Below, one piece after another: positions 7,816 to 15,237 of a stretch of 19,337 nt of DNA (positions within the stretch are counted from its first letter, which is position 1; each line of letters starts with the position of its first letter). The notes below the pieces were generated by a model. That model made no database searches. It saw only the letters and a list, made by a program, of their open reading frames with translations, and was not told the DNA's origin. The translations under genes and the position numbers were made by a program. Source of the stretch: Thermoplasmata archaeon (GTDB lineage Archaea; Thermoplasmatota; Thermoplasmata; Thermoplasmatales; Thermoplasmataceae). The stretch lies in NCBI GenBank assembly GCA_021797265.1, contig JAJZZZ010000009.1:1-19337 (forward strand), given 5' to 3'.

Positions 7816-9657
7816 ATGCAAATGGAAAAAGGGATAGAAAGGCTGTTTGCCATGAAGAACATCTCAGGCTTCTCATCAACACCTGATGGAAGATACTTCG
7901 CAGTTTCAGCATCCAATACCTACAGGGAGAAGGGCAAGGATAACAGATCATTCATAGAAATGTATGATGTATCTGAAGGAAAGAAGATCCTGACGCTCAA
8001 GGATAGGAAAATAAACTATGACAGGCCCTCTGTCTCTGATGACGGGTTAAGGATTGCATTTGCCTGGAAGAAGGGATCAGAATCAGGTATAGGGCTTGGC
8101 TCCACCATTTCATCTTCCGGATGGTCACCAGAACTAGTAAAACTTTCATCCAAACCCCAGGAGATCCTCATATCATCAGCTGGAGGAGTTCTATTCATAA
8201 TGAAGGATGCTGATGGTCCTCAGAGGGTTAAGGAGAAAGAGGAAGGGAGTGACCAGTATTTCTTCATGGATGATGATTGTTACAGCTCGCTATATCATTA
8301 CATTCCAGGTATGGGAATAAGCAGAATCACCGAGAATCTGCAGGTCTGGGATTTCTATGAGAGGGCAGGGAAGATCGTCATATCTGCCTCAAGGGAAAAG
8401 GGGGAGTCTGCGTGGTATAATTCAAGGCTCTTCACACTTGATCTTGAAGGAAAAGGAGTGAAGGAGATATATGATCCGAAATGGAGAGAACTCTCCTGCC
8501 CAAGAATATCATCTTCCGGGAATGTATCTGTACTGGAGAGCATATGCAGCGATAGAGGGCTCACTTCCGGGGATGTCCTCCTGTACAGTGCAAAAGATGG
8601 CACTGTGAAAAATCTTACAGAAGGCCATAAAAGGACATACACCTGCCTTCAGTTCAGGGGAAATGAAGTGGTTGCCCTCTGGAGAGAGGAAAACACCACG
8701 GGAATAAGCTCCTATGATGGGAAATGGAATGACCTGTGGGAAACGCAGGGCACATCAGTTCCTGGTCCTTCCCCATCCTTTTCCCTGTACGGAAAATATT
8801 TCATTCTGCCTTTCACAGATCCGGAAAGCCCACAGGAGGTGTATTCATTTGGGCTTGATGGCAGAAAATCACTTACTGACATTAATCATGAAATCATAGG
8901 GACCAAACCTCACAAAACAGAGTTCCTCAGGTGGAAATCAAAAGATGGCACGGAGATATATGGATATCTCATTTCAGATAAACCTGAATCACCACTCATT
9001 GTAAATGTCCATGGGGGCCCAACATCATTTTCTTATCCGTCAATAGTAGACAGGAGCACAATTTACGTTGATGAGGGGTTCTCAGTATTTCTTCCGAACT
9101 ACCGGGGAAGCACCGGGAAGGGAAGAGAATATGCAGAAGCTAACATAGGCGATATGGGAGGCATGGATTTCCAGGACATTCTCTCTGGAATTGAATATCT
9201 GAAAGAGACAGGAAGGGTGAAGACGCAGGACATTTTCATAAAAGGCGGCTCCTATGGCGGTTTCATGACTATGTGGGCAGTTACTCAGACTGAAGTTTTC
9301 AGAACTGGAGTAGCACTATTCGGCATTTCGAACTGGGTGAGCTTCCATGGGACTTCCCTCGCTCCAGCATGGGACAGGGCCCACTACAACGAGGATCCAT
9401 ACAGGAGGAATCTGTATGAGAAATTTTCTCCCCTTAATTATATAGACCACATGAAAGTCCCTCTTCTGATCATGCAGGGCATTGAGGATCCGGTTGTGCC
9501 GAAATCCCAGGCATTCGAGATGTATCAGGCAATGAAGGATAAGGGAAAGGATGTCAGGCTTCTCCTTTTCCCAAGGGAGGGCCATGGATTTTCGGAAAAA
9601 AAGCACATGGAGGCAGAATTCACTGAGACCCTGAAATGGTTCAGAAAATTTCTATGA
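7816..9657 (+). CDS. S9 family serine peptidase (acylaminoacyl-peptidase / prolyl oligopeptidase type)
   Basis: Predicted cytoplasmic serine peptidase of the prolyl oligopeptidase clan, trimming short or N-acylated peptides. The product is 613 residues, normal for archaeal members. Residues 1 to about 370 form the N-terminal propeller-like gate (PDGRYFAVSAS near 18-28, repeated beta strands). From about 375 the alpha/beta-hydrolase domain follows: HGGPTS (oxyanion region), NYRGSTGKG, nucleophile Ser479 in GGSYGGF, Asp558 in IEDPVVP and His590 in EGHGF, giving a complete triad. There is no signal peptide. ATG 7816 is chosen because the TATA GATAAAATA is 26 bases upstream; TTG 7807 and ATG 7822 are alternatives. 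The exact substrate cannot be read from sequence. Its stop is 3 bases from the stop of the convergent aminotransferase. Confidence 0.93.
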   Translation: MQMEKGIERLFAMKNISGFSSTPDGRYFAVSASNTYREKGKDNRSFIEMYDVSEGKKILTLKDRKINYDRPSVSDDGLRIAFAWKKGSESGIGLGSTISSSGWSPELVKLSSKPQEILISSAGGVLFIMKDADGPQRVKEKEEGSDQYFFMDDDCYSSLYHYIPGMGISRITENLQVWDFYERAGKIVISASREKGESAWYNSRLFTLDLEGKGVKEIYDPKWRELSCPRISSSGNVSVLESICSDRGLTSGDVLLYSAKDGTVKNLTEGHKRTYTCLQFRGNEVVALWREENTTGISSYDGKWNDLWETQGTSVPGPSPSFSLYGKYFILPFTDPESPQEVYSFGLDGRKSLTDINHEIIGTKPHKTEFLRWKSKDGTEIYGYLISDKPESPLIVNVHGGPTSFSYPSIVDRSTIYVDEGFSVFLPNYRGSTGKGREYAEANIGDMGGMDFQDILSGIEYLKETGRVKTQDIFIKGGSYGGFMTMWAVTQTEVFRTGVALFGISNWVSFHGTSLAPAWDRAHYNEDPYRRNLYEKFSPLNYIDHMKVPLLIMQGIEDPVVPKSQAFEMYQAMKDKGKDVRLLLFPREGHGFSEKKHMEAEFTETLKWFRKFL

Positions 9658-9660
9658 CTC

Positions 9661-10728
9661 CTAATTCATTGAGTCAAGAAATTTTCCCAGGGCTTCAAGC
9701 GATTCCGAAAATTCTCTTTCATTCTGGGTGAGGCACATCCTGAAACCTCTCTCAAGGCCAAAGTATGATCCTGGCGACAGAAGAACACCAGTTCTGTCCA
9801 AGAGAGTGGAGCAGAAAGCCTCTGAGTCCATATCAAAGGAATATTTTATGAAGCAGAAGCTGACATTCCCAGGATCGGCCTCAAGCTTAAGTTCGGAATG
9901 TTTTGACAGAAATGAGCGCAGTAATGAAAGGTCCCTGCCAACAACAGCTCTGGCCCTTTTCTGGAATTTCTCCCTGTTCTGAAGGCATTGCGTGGCAATC
10001 CACAAAGGATACGACGGATTCTGTGCTCCAGTTATGGATCTGAGGATGTCAAGCTGCCTGATCATGGATTCCGGCCCAACTATCCATCCAACTCTGAAAT
10101 TGGAGAAGCCATAGAATTTTGTCATGCTTCCGTTAATTACAATGTTGTACCCATCTGCGAAAAGGCTTTCTGGACGGTTCTGTAGCATGAATTCAAGAAA
10201 AGCCTCATCTGCATATATCCAAGAAGCATCTCCTCCAGACCTTAGAAGGCCTGAAACCATATCCTTTCTGATATAGCTTCCCAGAGGATTGTTGGGATTG
10301 GACATGAACATCACGTCTCTTGGTCCTGCGGTCAGAAACTTTTCCCTGACAGAGGAATAGGTGTGCTTCGATATCTTGCCACCCATGGATTCCGGGACTG
10401 TGAATAGTGGAGGGTATTCAGGATATCCCTCCATTATGCTGAATTTCCTGTCAAGGAAGTATTTACTCAGGAGGAATATGGACTCTGAACCTCCAGTTGT
10501 AATCAGGACGTTCTTCTCAGGAAAGCCGTAGAGTTTACAGAGCTCATCCCTGAATACTTTCTCCATCCCCTTTCTGTCTCCCAAATCCGGGCGGTATGAA
10601 GTATCTATGCCAAAATCACTGAATTTCACCTCAGGAAGACCACTGAGTGACATGTTGTATTTGGATACTGGAGAATACTTAACCACCCACCTTATGAGTG
10701 GATCGTATGAATAGTCCGCCGAGGTCAT
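9661..10728 (-). CDS. PLP-dependent aminotransferase, class I/II
   Basis: Fold-type I PLP enzyme of 355 residues. Visible family marks are DLGDRKGMEKVF (substrate/PLP region near 47-58), TTGGSESIFLLSKYF (phosphate-binding turn), NPNNPLG (near 142-148), YADEAF (Asp contacting the PLP ring nitrogen), SMTKFYGFSNFRVGW with Lys204 as the Schiff-base lysine, and an FRMCLTQ stretch near the end that may carry the carboxylate-binding Arg. Overall it resembles histidinol-phosphate aminotransferase and threonine-phosphate decarboxylase relatives, but I cannot assign the substrate. Its ATG overlaps the stop of the epimerase gene (ATGA), so the two are probably translated together. A sugar-amine or cofactor role is possible from that pairing; an amino-acid role is equally open. 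Confidence 0.85.
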   Translation of the reverse strand: MTSADYSYDPLIRWVVKYSPVSKYNMSLSGLPEVKFSDFGIDTSYRPDLGDRKGMEKVFRDELCKLYGFPEKNVLITTGGSESIFLLSKYFLDRKFSIMEGYPEYPPLFTVPESMGGKISKHTYSSVREKFLTAGPRDVMFMSNPNNPLGSYIRKDMVSGLLRSGGDASWIYADEAFLEFMLQNRPESLFADGYNIVINGSMTKFYGFSNFRVGWIVGPESMIRQLDILRSITGAQNPSYPLWIATQCLQNREKFQKRARAVVGRDLSLLRSFLSKHSELKLEADPGNVSFCFIKYSFDMDSEAFCSTLLDRTGVLLSPGSYFGLERGFRMCLTQNEREFSESLEALGKFLDSMN

Positions 10729-11678
10729 GCTATCCCCATCTGTGAAAGGGTTTCCTTTGTGGCCCTGACCACGGACTGCTCACTGTCAAGGGTGTTCTTC
10801 CACCCGGTAGCCAGCATCTTTGTGATATCAAGCTGCGCAACCTTGACATCCCCTTTCCATCCACGGCCCTCTTCCCCTCCAGTATAACGGATCCTTGTGT
10901 CTGTTAATTTCATATGCTGAAGGACTATTTCAGCAATCCTCTTAACTCCTGTTGTTCCTGGGTTTCCAAGGTTGTAAATGTCTGTTCTCCGTGATCTATC
11001 ATGGATATAGAGCATTGAATTTACGCAGTCGCTAACGTGGACATATGATTTTCTCTGGGTACCGTCACCAAGAACCTCCAGTTCAGACTGGTTCTTCTGA
11101 AGTTTCCTTATGAAATCGTATATCACCCCATGTGTGGAGTTCTTCCCAACAATATTGGCAAAGCGGAATATTGTGCTTCTGAATCCGTAATAATTGGAAT
11201 ATGCGGTTATAAAACCTTCACAGGACATCTTGGAGGCACCATAACTGGAGATTGGCATGTATGGGCCATAGGATTCAGGTGTCGGGAGGACAGTTGTCTC
11301 TCCATAAACTGTGGAGCTGGAGGAGAATAACATCTCTCTGACATCCTCTTTTCTCATGAATTCCAGGAGCCTGAATGTTGCCTCCACATTATTCCTGTAA
11401 TCTATTCCAGGATCACCTGCCCCATTCTTAACATCCGAGTTTGCTGCAAGATGGATTACCACATCAAATTTTCCAAGGCCCTTGTATGAATCGGGCAAGG
11501 CAAGATCCCCCTGGTGAAGGGAGAAGTGTTTGTCCTCCTCATATTTCCTGATATACCTGTTGTCAACATTTGAGAAGTTGTCAAATACAGTTACCTCATT
11601 GTCTCTGATAAGGGCCTCAAGCATGTTTGAGCCAATAAAGCCCGCCCCTCCGGTGAGGAGAATACGTTTTCCCTTCAT
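10725..11678 (-). CDS. NAD-dependent nucleotide-sugar epimerase/dehydratase (extended SDR)
   Basis: Extended short-chain dehydrogenase of 317 residues, of the UDP-glucose 4-epimerase type. The Rossmann motif TGGAGFIGS is at residues 9-17, NAD adenine-binding FDNFSNVDNR follows near 32-41, HLAANSDV is near 76-83, the catalytic SSSSTVYGE is near 119-127, and Tyr146-x3-Lys150 (SSYGASK) completes the active site. GTQRKSYVHVSDCV near 205-218 is the usual C-terminal substrate region. It would act on activated sugars for surface glycans or glycolipids (inference). ATG 11678 begins directly at the Rossmann strand. A TATA-like ATTTATTA is centred 36 bases upstream, predicting a leader of about 10 bases. 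The gene is coupled to the downstream aminotransferase. Confidence 0.92.
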   Translation of the reverse strand: MKGKRILLTGGAGFIGSNMLEALIRDNEVTVFDNFSNVDNRYIRKYEEDKHFSLHQGDLALPDSYKGLGKFDVVIHLAANSDVKNGAGDPGIDYRNNVEATFRLLEFMRKEDVREMLFSSSSTVYGETTVLPTPESYGPYMPISSYGASKMSCEGFITAYSNYYGFRSTIFRFANIVGKNSTHGVIYDFIRKLQKNQSELEVLGDGTQRKSYVHVSDCVNSMLYIHDRSRRTDIYNLGNPGTTGVKRIAEIVLQHMKLTDTRIRYTGGEEGRGWKGDVKVAQLDITKMLATGWKNTLDSEQSVVRATKETLSQMGIA

Positions 11679-11774
11679 AGTTAACCAGCGGGATCAAGAG
11701 CTAATTGGGTAATAAATCATTTGAGTCCGGTTGAGCTTTCAAAGCACATACCAGTAGATGAATCGGCGAAAGAA

Positions 11775-12551
11775 TTACTGATAAAACTCATAGTCATAAA
11801 GAACCATTACTTCAGCGCCAGGATCCTGCTCCCTGACTTTAGTGACACTGCTCTTCGCTGTCTTCAGTGAATCAGCATAACAGAGGGCAAATCCGGCTGA
11901 CGCATCTCTTATAGCGAATATTGTGCTCTGCGCAAGAGAGGGGAAGAAGCTGTCGACAGAGTTGGAAAATATGGAATACAGGACAAGCTCACCTCCTGAA
12001 AGATCAACCTGAGTAATAACACCTATTACACGGTTCTCCTCCATGAGGTTGATCCTTCTTTTCACAGACATATATGGGACATCAAGGGCGGTAGCGATAT
12101 TTGATATTGACATCCTTGGGTCTTTTTTCAGTAGATCTATGATCTTGAAGTCAAGGTCCCGAATGTTCATTGATATCTTTGGAGGCGGAGGGAGATATCT
12201 CATCACAGGCAGACCAAGCACCTCAGTTGCCCTTGCTATTTTCTGGTTAAGTTCCTCCCTGGAAGTGCCTACGAAACCGTAAAGTGTGATTTCCTCAAGG
12301 CAGTTCAGTTTGAGGGAGATCTCACCATCATACTGTTTTTCTGTCTTGAAAGCTGCGAACTCCTCCATTTTCCCGTATATCTGGGGGTTAACATGAAGGA
12401 AAAAGGTTTTTATTATGCCATCCTCAATGAGTTTGTTCATTCTGTAGTTTAAGACCTGGGCAGAAATTCCAAGATCTGAAGCAATCTGCCTCTGGGATAC
12501 CCTTCCGTTCTTCAGAAGGTTGAAAACTATCCGTTTGTCAGTCTGATCCAT
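11775..12551 (-). CDS. Transcriptional regulator with two Lrp/AsnC-type winged helices
   Basis: 258-residue DNA-binding protein. An AsnC-type winged helix occupies about residues 1-55 (recognition region VSQRQIASDLGISAQVLNYRM). A mixed alpha/beta segment runs 60-120, a proline linker PPPP is at 121-124, a second winged helix lies at about 133-185 (MSISNIATALDVPYMSVKRR), and a C-terminal alpha/beta domain follows. Typical Lrp proteins are about 150 residues with one winged helix and one RAM domain, so this looks like a tandem arrangement of that unit. ATG 12551 is chosen over TTG 12569 because TTTAATTTA is centred 27 bases upstream. It is divergent from the Nudix gene, with 75 bases between the starts. 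Its target and effector are unknown. Confidence 0.85.
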   Translation of the reverse strand: MDQTDKRIVFNLLKNGRVSQRQIASDLGISAQVLNYRMNKLIEDGIIKTFFLHVNPQIYGKMEEFAAFKTEKQYDGEISLKLNCLEEITLYGFVGTSREELNQKIARATEVLGLPVMRYLPPPPKISMNIRDLDFKIIDLLKKDPRMSISNIATALDVPYMSVKRRINLMEENRVIGVITQVDLSGGELVLYSIFSNSVDSFFPSLAQSTIFAIRDASAGFALCYADSLKTAKSSVTKVREQDPGAEVMVLYDYEFYQ

Positions 12552-12573
12552 GCAAAAGCCATTAACCAAATTC

Positions 12574-12582
12574 TAAATTAAA
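12574..12582 (-). promoter_or_regulatory. TATA box of the double winged-helix regulator
   Basis: TTTAATTTA on the - strand, centred at 12578, is 27 bases from ATG 12551. It supports a leaderless transcript and this start over the upstream TTG. Confidence 0.55.
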
Positions 12583-12626
12583 TATTTCGCAAGTTTCAAA
12601 GAAGTGCATTTCAGGGTCAAATTATT

Positions 12627-13097
12627 ATGCCACAGTTTCCTAGTGAATCCATGGAATCTGCTGAAAAAGGGGAGGGAGAAAAGGAAAAAAGTTGCGGCAT
12701 TGTTACTTTCAGGGTTCGTGGAAACGTAAGGGAATATCTGCTTCTGGAGAGGTCACAGGGGTTTCTTGATTACACAAAAGGCCACATAGAAAGCGGGGAG
12801 ACTGAGCTTGAGGCTGCAATAAGGGAGACAAGGGAAGAATGCGGGTTGGACCCTAAAATAATTGAAGGCTTCAGGGAAGTAATGAATTACAGATACAGGA
12901 GATCAGGCAAATCAAGCGATAAAGAGGTAGTAATGTTTCTTGGGAGAGTGGATTCCGAGCTGCAGGTCAAAATCTCCCATGAACATGTGGGTCATGTATG
13001 GATGACATATGATAAGGCCATGGCTTCACTGACATTCAAGAACCAGAGAGACCTTCTGGAAAAGGCCGAAAGTTTCCTCAATGGGATTGCAAAATGA
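12627..13097 (+). CDS. Nudix hydrolase, Ap4A-hydrolase-like
   Basis: Hydrolase of nucleoside diphosphates linked to another moiety, 156 residues from this start. The Nudix box is complete at residues 52-74 (GHIESG, E58, then RETREECGL; pattern G-x5-E-x7-RE-x2-EE-x-GL), supplying the metal-binding glutamates. The preceding DYTKGHIESGETELEAA resembles diadenosine tetraphosphate hydrolases (NUDT2-like), which would clear stress-linked dinucleotides; the substrate is an inference. The start is uncertain: ATG 12627 is the first in frame, but ATG 12651 has a TATA-like AATTATTA centred 27 bases upstream and would remove a low-complexity charged stretch (about residues 8-22) that the fold does not need. 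Confidence 0.9.
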   Translation: MPQFPSESMESAEKGEGEKEKSCGIVTFRVRGNVREYLLLERSQGFLDYTKGHIESGETELEAAIRETREECGLDPKIIEGFREVMNYRYRRSGKSSDKEVVMFLGRVDSELQVKISHEHVGHVWMTYDKAMASLTFKNQRDLLEKAESFLNGIAK

Positions 13098-13225
13098 GCA
13101 GAAGCGGATCCATTGCAATCAGATAGAAATAAGGCATTAACTCATCATCATTCTCATAACAGAGAGTGGCAATCTCCATTTCTGAATAATTTAATACAGG
13201 GTGTAATCAATTTTGTTCACCCATG

Positions 13226-13234
13226 TTTAAATAC
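13226..13234 (+). promoter_or_regulatory. TATA box of the small winged-helix gene
   Basis: TTTAAATAC is centred about 29 bases before ATG 13259; the overlapping ACTTTAAG (13233-13240) is a second candidate. Either points to a leaderless start at 13259 rather than at the in-frame ATG 13223. Confidence 0.5.
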
Positions 13235-13258
13235 TTTAAGGTCATACAATTCATAACC

Positions 13259-13489
13259 ATGGAAAATGTCCAGATTATTCCAGACTTAACACCTTCAGCA
13301 TTAAAGGTATTCGAGTTTATCAGGTCAAGAAAAATATCAAGGCTGAATGAGATAATGGAATTTACTGGCCTATCAAAGCGTTCGGTCCTGTACTCCATTG
13401 AATTGTTAAAAAGTATGGGATTTGTTGAGACACAGATCTGCATGACTGATACGAGAAGAAGATTTTACTGCTTCAGATCAGTTAAATAA
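13259..13489 (+). CDS. Small winged-helix DNA-binding protein
   Basis: 76-residue protein consisting of one winged helix. A first helix (TPSALKVFEFIRSR), a second (RLNEIMEFTG), a recognition helix (SKRSVLYSIELLKSMG) and a wing with an arginine cluster (TDTRRRFYCF) can be traced. It resembles MarR/TrmB-type archaeal regulators but has no ligand domain, so its signal is unknown. ATG 13259 is preferred over ATG 13223 because TATA-like TTTAAATA lies about 29 bases upstream and the extra 12 residues do not look structured. It lies 50 bases upstream of the flavin oxidoreductase gene on the same strand and may regulate it (inference from proximity only). Confidence 0.8.
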   Translation: MENVQIIPDLTPSALKVFEFIRSRKISRLNEIMEFTGLSKRSVLYSIELLKSMGFVETQICMTDTRRRFYCFRSVK

Positions 13490-13510
13490 TTTTGTGAATA
13501 TGTCTGATTA

Positions 13511-13522
13511 CACTTAAAAGTG
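13511..13522 (+). promoter_or_regulatory. TATA box with an overlapping inverted repeat, before the flavin oxidoreductase gene
   Basis: CACTTAAAAGTG has 5-base inverted arms (CACTT/AAGTG) around a TATA-like core, centred about 24-27 bases before the candidate starts at 13540 and 13543. It can serve as TATA box and may also be an operator. Confidence 0.5.
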
Positions 13523-13539
13523 ATAGGGCAATCACCCTC

Positions 13540-15201
13540 ATGATGAATCTAAGCGACAGGGTTAGATTAGGCAATCTGGATCTTAAGAACAGAATCGTAA
13601 TGGCCCCTATGATCTCAAACCTTGCCAATCCTGATGGGAGCACCAACGAGAATCATATTTCTTATCTTGAGCAGAGGGCTAAAGGGGGAGCAGCCCTGAT
13701 TATAACAGAATATTCATACGTAAATGACAGGAATGCCCGTGGTTCAAGAAATGAGATGGGCATATACAATCCGGATCACATTCCAAAGTTCAGGAGACTG
13801 ACAGAAAGAATCCATCTGCACAATTCATCCATATTTGCCCAGCTGGTCCATGCCGGTGGGAAGGCATTCCTGGAAACTAACAGAATGCCTGCATATGCAC
13901 CAACTTCAGTGGATTATGCAGGCACAACACCTGGCGAGATGACCCTGGATGACATCGAGCAGGTGATAGGAGATTTCGAGAAGGCGGCAAAGATAGCTGA
14001 ACACTCCAATTTTGATGGTGTAGAGATACATGGGGCTCATGGGTACCTGGTGCAGGAGTTTCTGTCACCTTCACTGAACAGGAGAACCGACAGGTATGGA
14101 AATGATTTCAACGGCAGATTACGGTTTGCACAGGAAATTATTGATTCGATCAGAGACAGCACATCACTAAACGTAGGAATAAGATTGAGCCTATACGAGG
14201 ATGACCCGGACGGGTACGGCCCGGATTACGGCCTCAAGGTGGCTGAATCCCTAAAGGGTATAGACTATGCACACTTCTCAGCAGGAAGATTTGCGCCTCC
14301 AGGATCATCCTCATCATTCTATTCCGGAAAGATGCACATCTACAGGAAACTTCCAAGGAAACCATCTGTGACCACAATAGTTGTGGGTTCTGTCACGGAC
14401 AGAAATGATGCAGTTGAGATTCTTGGAAAGGCTGACCTTGTTGCGGTTGGAAGGGCTATGCTGGCAGACCCTGAGTTCGCTTCAAAGATAATAAGAAATT
14501 CCGGTACAGTCAGGCCATGCATAAGATGCAACCAGGCCTGCAGAGACCTTGGATACGGTGAAGTCAGATGTACTGTAAACCCTGATCTGGGGCTTGAGGC
14601 AACATCTGTATGGAATCTGAGGCTTGAAGGAAGGGAAATTGACATAGGCGGAGCAGGTGTCAAAGGATTGGAAGCAGCCTCATTTGCCGCCTCAAGAGGT
14701 GCCTCAGTTACCATTTACGAAAGGAGCAGAGAGATAGGCGGCCAGCTCCTGGAGATTTCAGATCCTGAAAAGAGGAGAGAATTTCTCAGTGTAATAGAGT
14801 ATTACCAGAAGATGATTGAAAAATATGGAATTATCTTGAAAGTTGGCCAGGAACTCAAGGGCGAAGGAATTGTCTGCAATCCGGATAGAGTTTATCCTGA
14901 TCTTCCAGACAAAGATGAAGTGAAGATAGACTCAAACATATTCAAGTATCACGATCAGGCCCTCAAGATGGCTGGAGAAGGAAGAAAAGTCACAATGACA
15001 GAGCGCAGCCTTTCGAGTCTGGACAGAGTAAGAAGAGATGGGTTTTCTGAGAAGGCAATTTCTGCAGGGATAGTTTTTGTAAAGGAACCCATGAAAAACC
15101 CGGATGTTTACATGATGCAGAGGTTCCAGTACGATATCAGGTCCGCCATGATTTCAGGCAGGGACGCTGTAATATCACATTTGGCTGGGCACTCAGATTA
15201 A
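13540..15201 (+). CDS. OYE-family NADH:flavin oxidoreductase, 2,4-dienoyl-CoA reductase-like, short C-terminal part
   Basis: Predicted FMN/Fe-S/FAD enoate-type reductase. Residues 1 to about 320 form the OYE barrel (NRIVMAPM, QLVHAGGKA, HGAHGYLVQEFLSPSLNRR with Tyr169 at the DCR catalytic tyrosine position). Cys327, Cys330, Cys334 and Cys344 form the usual 4Fe-4S ligand set, here CX2CX3CX9C. A dinucleotide-binding GGAGVKGLEAA (370-380) and IGGQL follow. The total of 553 residues is about 100 short of typical 640-680-residue family members, and the region after about 440 does not show the normal NAD(P)-binding fingerprint, so electron entry may differ. It could reduce enoyl-CoA or other unsaturated substrates. 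ATG 13540 or 13543 fits the TATA-like CTTAAAAG at about 13512-13519. Confidence 0.88.
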   Translation: MMNLSDRVRLGNLDLKNRIVMAPMISNLANPDGSTNENHISYLEQRAKGGAALIITEYSYVNDRNARGSRNEMGIYNPDHIPKFRRLTERIHLHNSSIFAQLVHAGGKAFLETNRMPAYAPTSVDYAGTTPGEMTLDDIEQVIGDFEKAAKIAEHSNFDGVEIHGAHGYLVQEFLSPSLNRRTDRYGNDFNGRLRFAQEIIDSIRDSTSLNVGIRLSLYEDDPDGYGPDYGLKVAESLKGIDYAHFSAGRFAPPGSSSSFYSGKMHIYRKLPRKPSVTTIVVGSVTDRNDAVEILGKADLVAVGRAMLADPEFASKIIRNSGTVRPCIRCNQACRDLGYGEVRCTVNPDLGLEATSVWNLRLEGREIDIGGAGVKGLEAASFAASRGASVTIYERSREIGGQLLEISDPEKRREFLSVIEYYQKMIEKYGIILKVGQELKGEGIVCNPDRVYPDLPDKDEVKIDSNIFKYHDQALKMAGEGRKVTMTERSLSSLDRVRRDGFSEKAISAGIVFVKEPMKNPDVYMMQRFQYDIRSAMISGRDAVISHLAGHSD

Positions 15202-15237
15202 AATTAAGGCTGGAAGTGAAACCAAACAGTAAAGGTG

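Noticed and set aside
13085..13120. Inverted repeat GATTGCAA / TTGCAATC across the end of the Nudix gene
   Set aside because: Eight-base arms with a 20-base loop and no T-run after it; could be chance and does not resemble an archaeal terminator.
14340..14714. 124-residue open frame on the - strand inside the flavin oxidoreductase gene
   Set aside because: Low-complexity shadow frame without promoter or ribosome binding site; the + strand gene has clear motifs.
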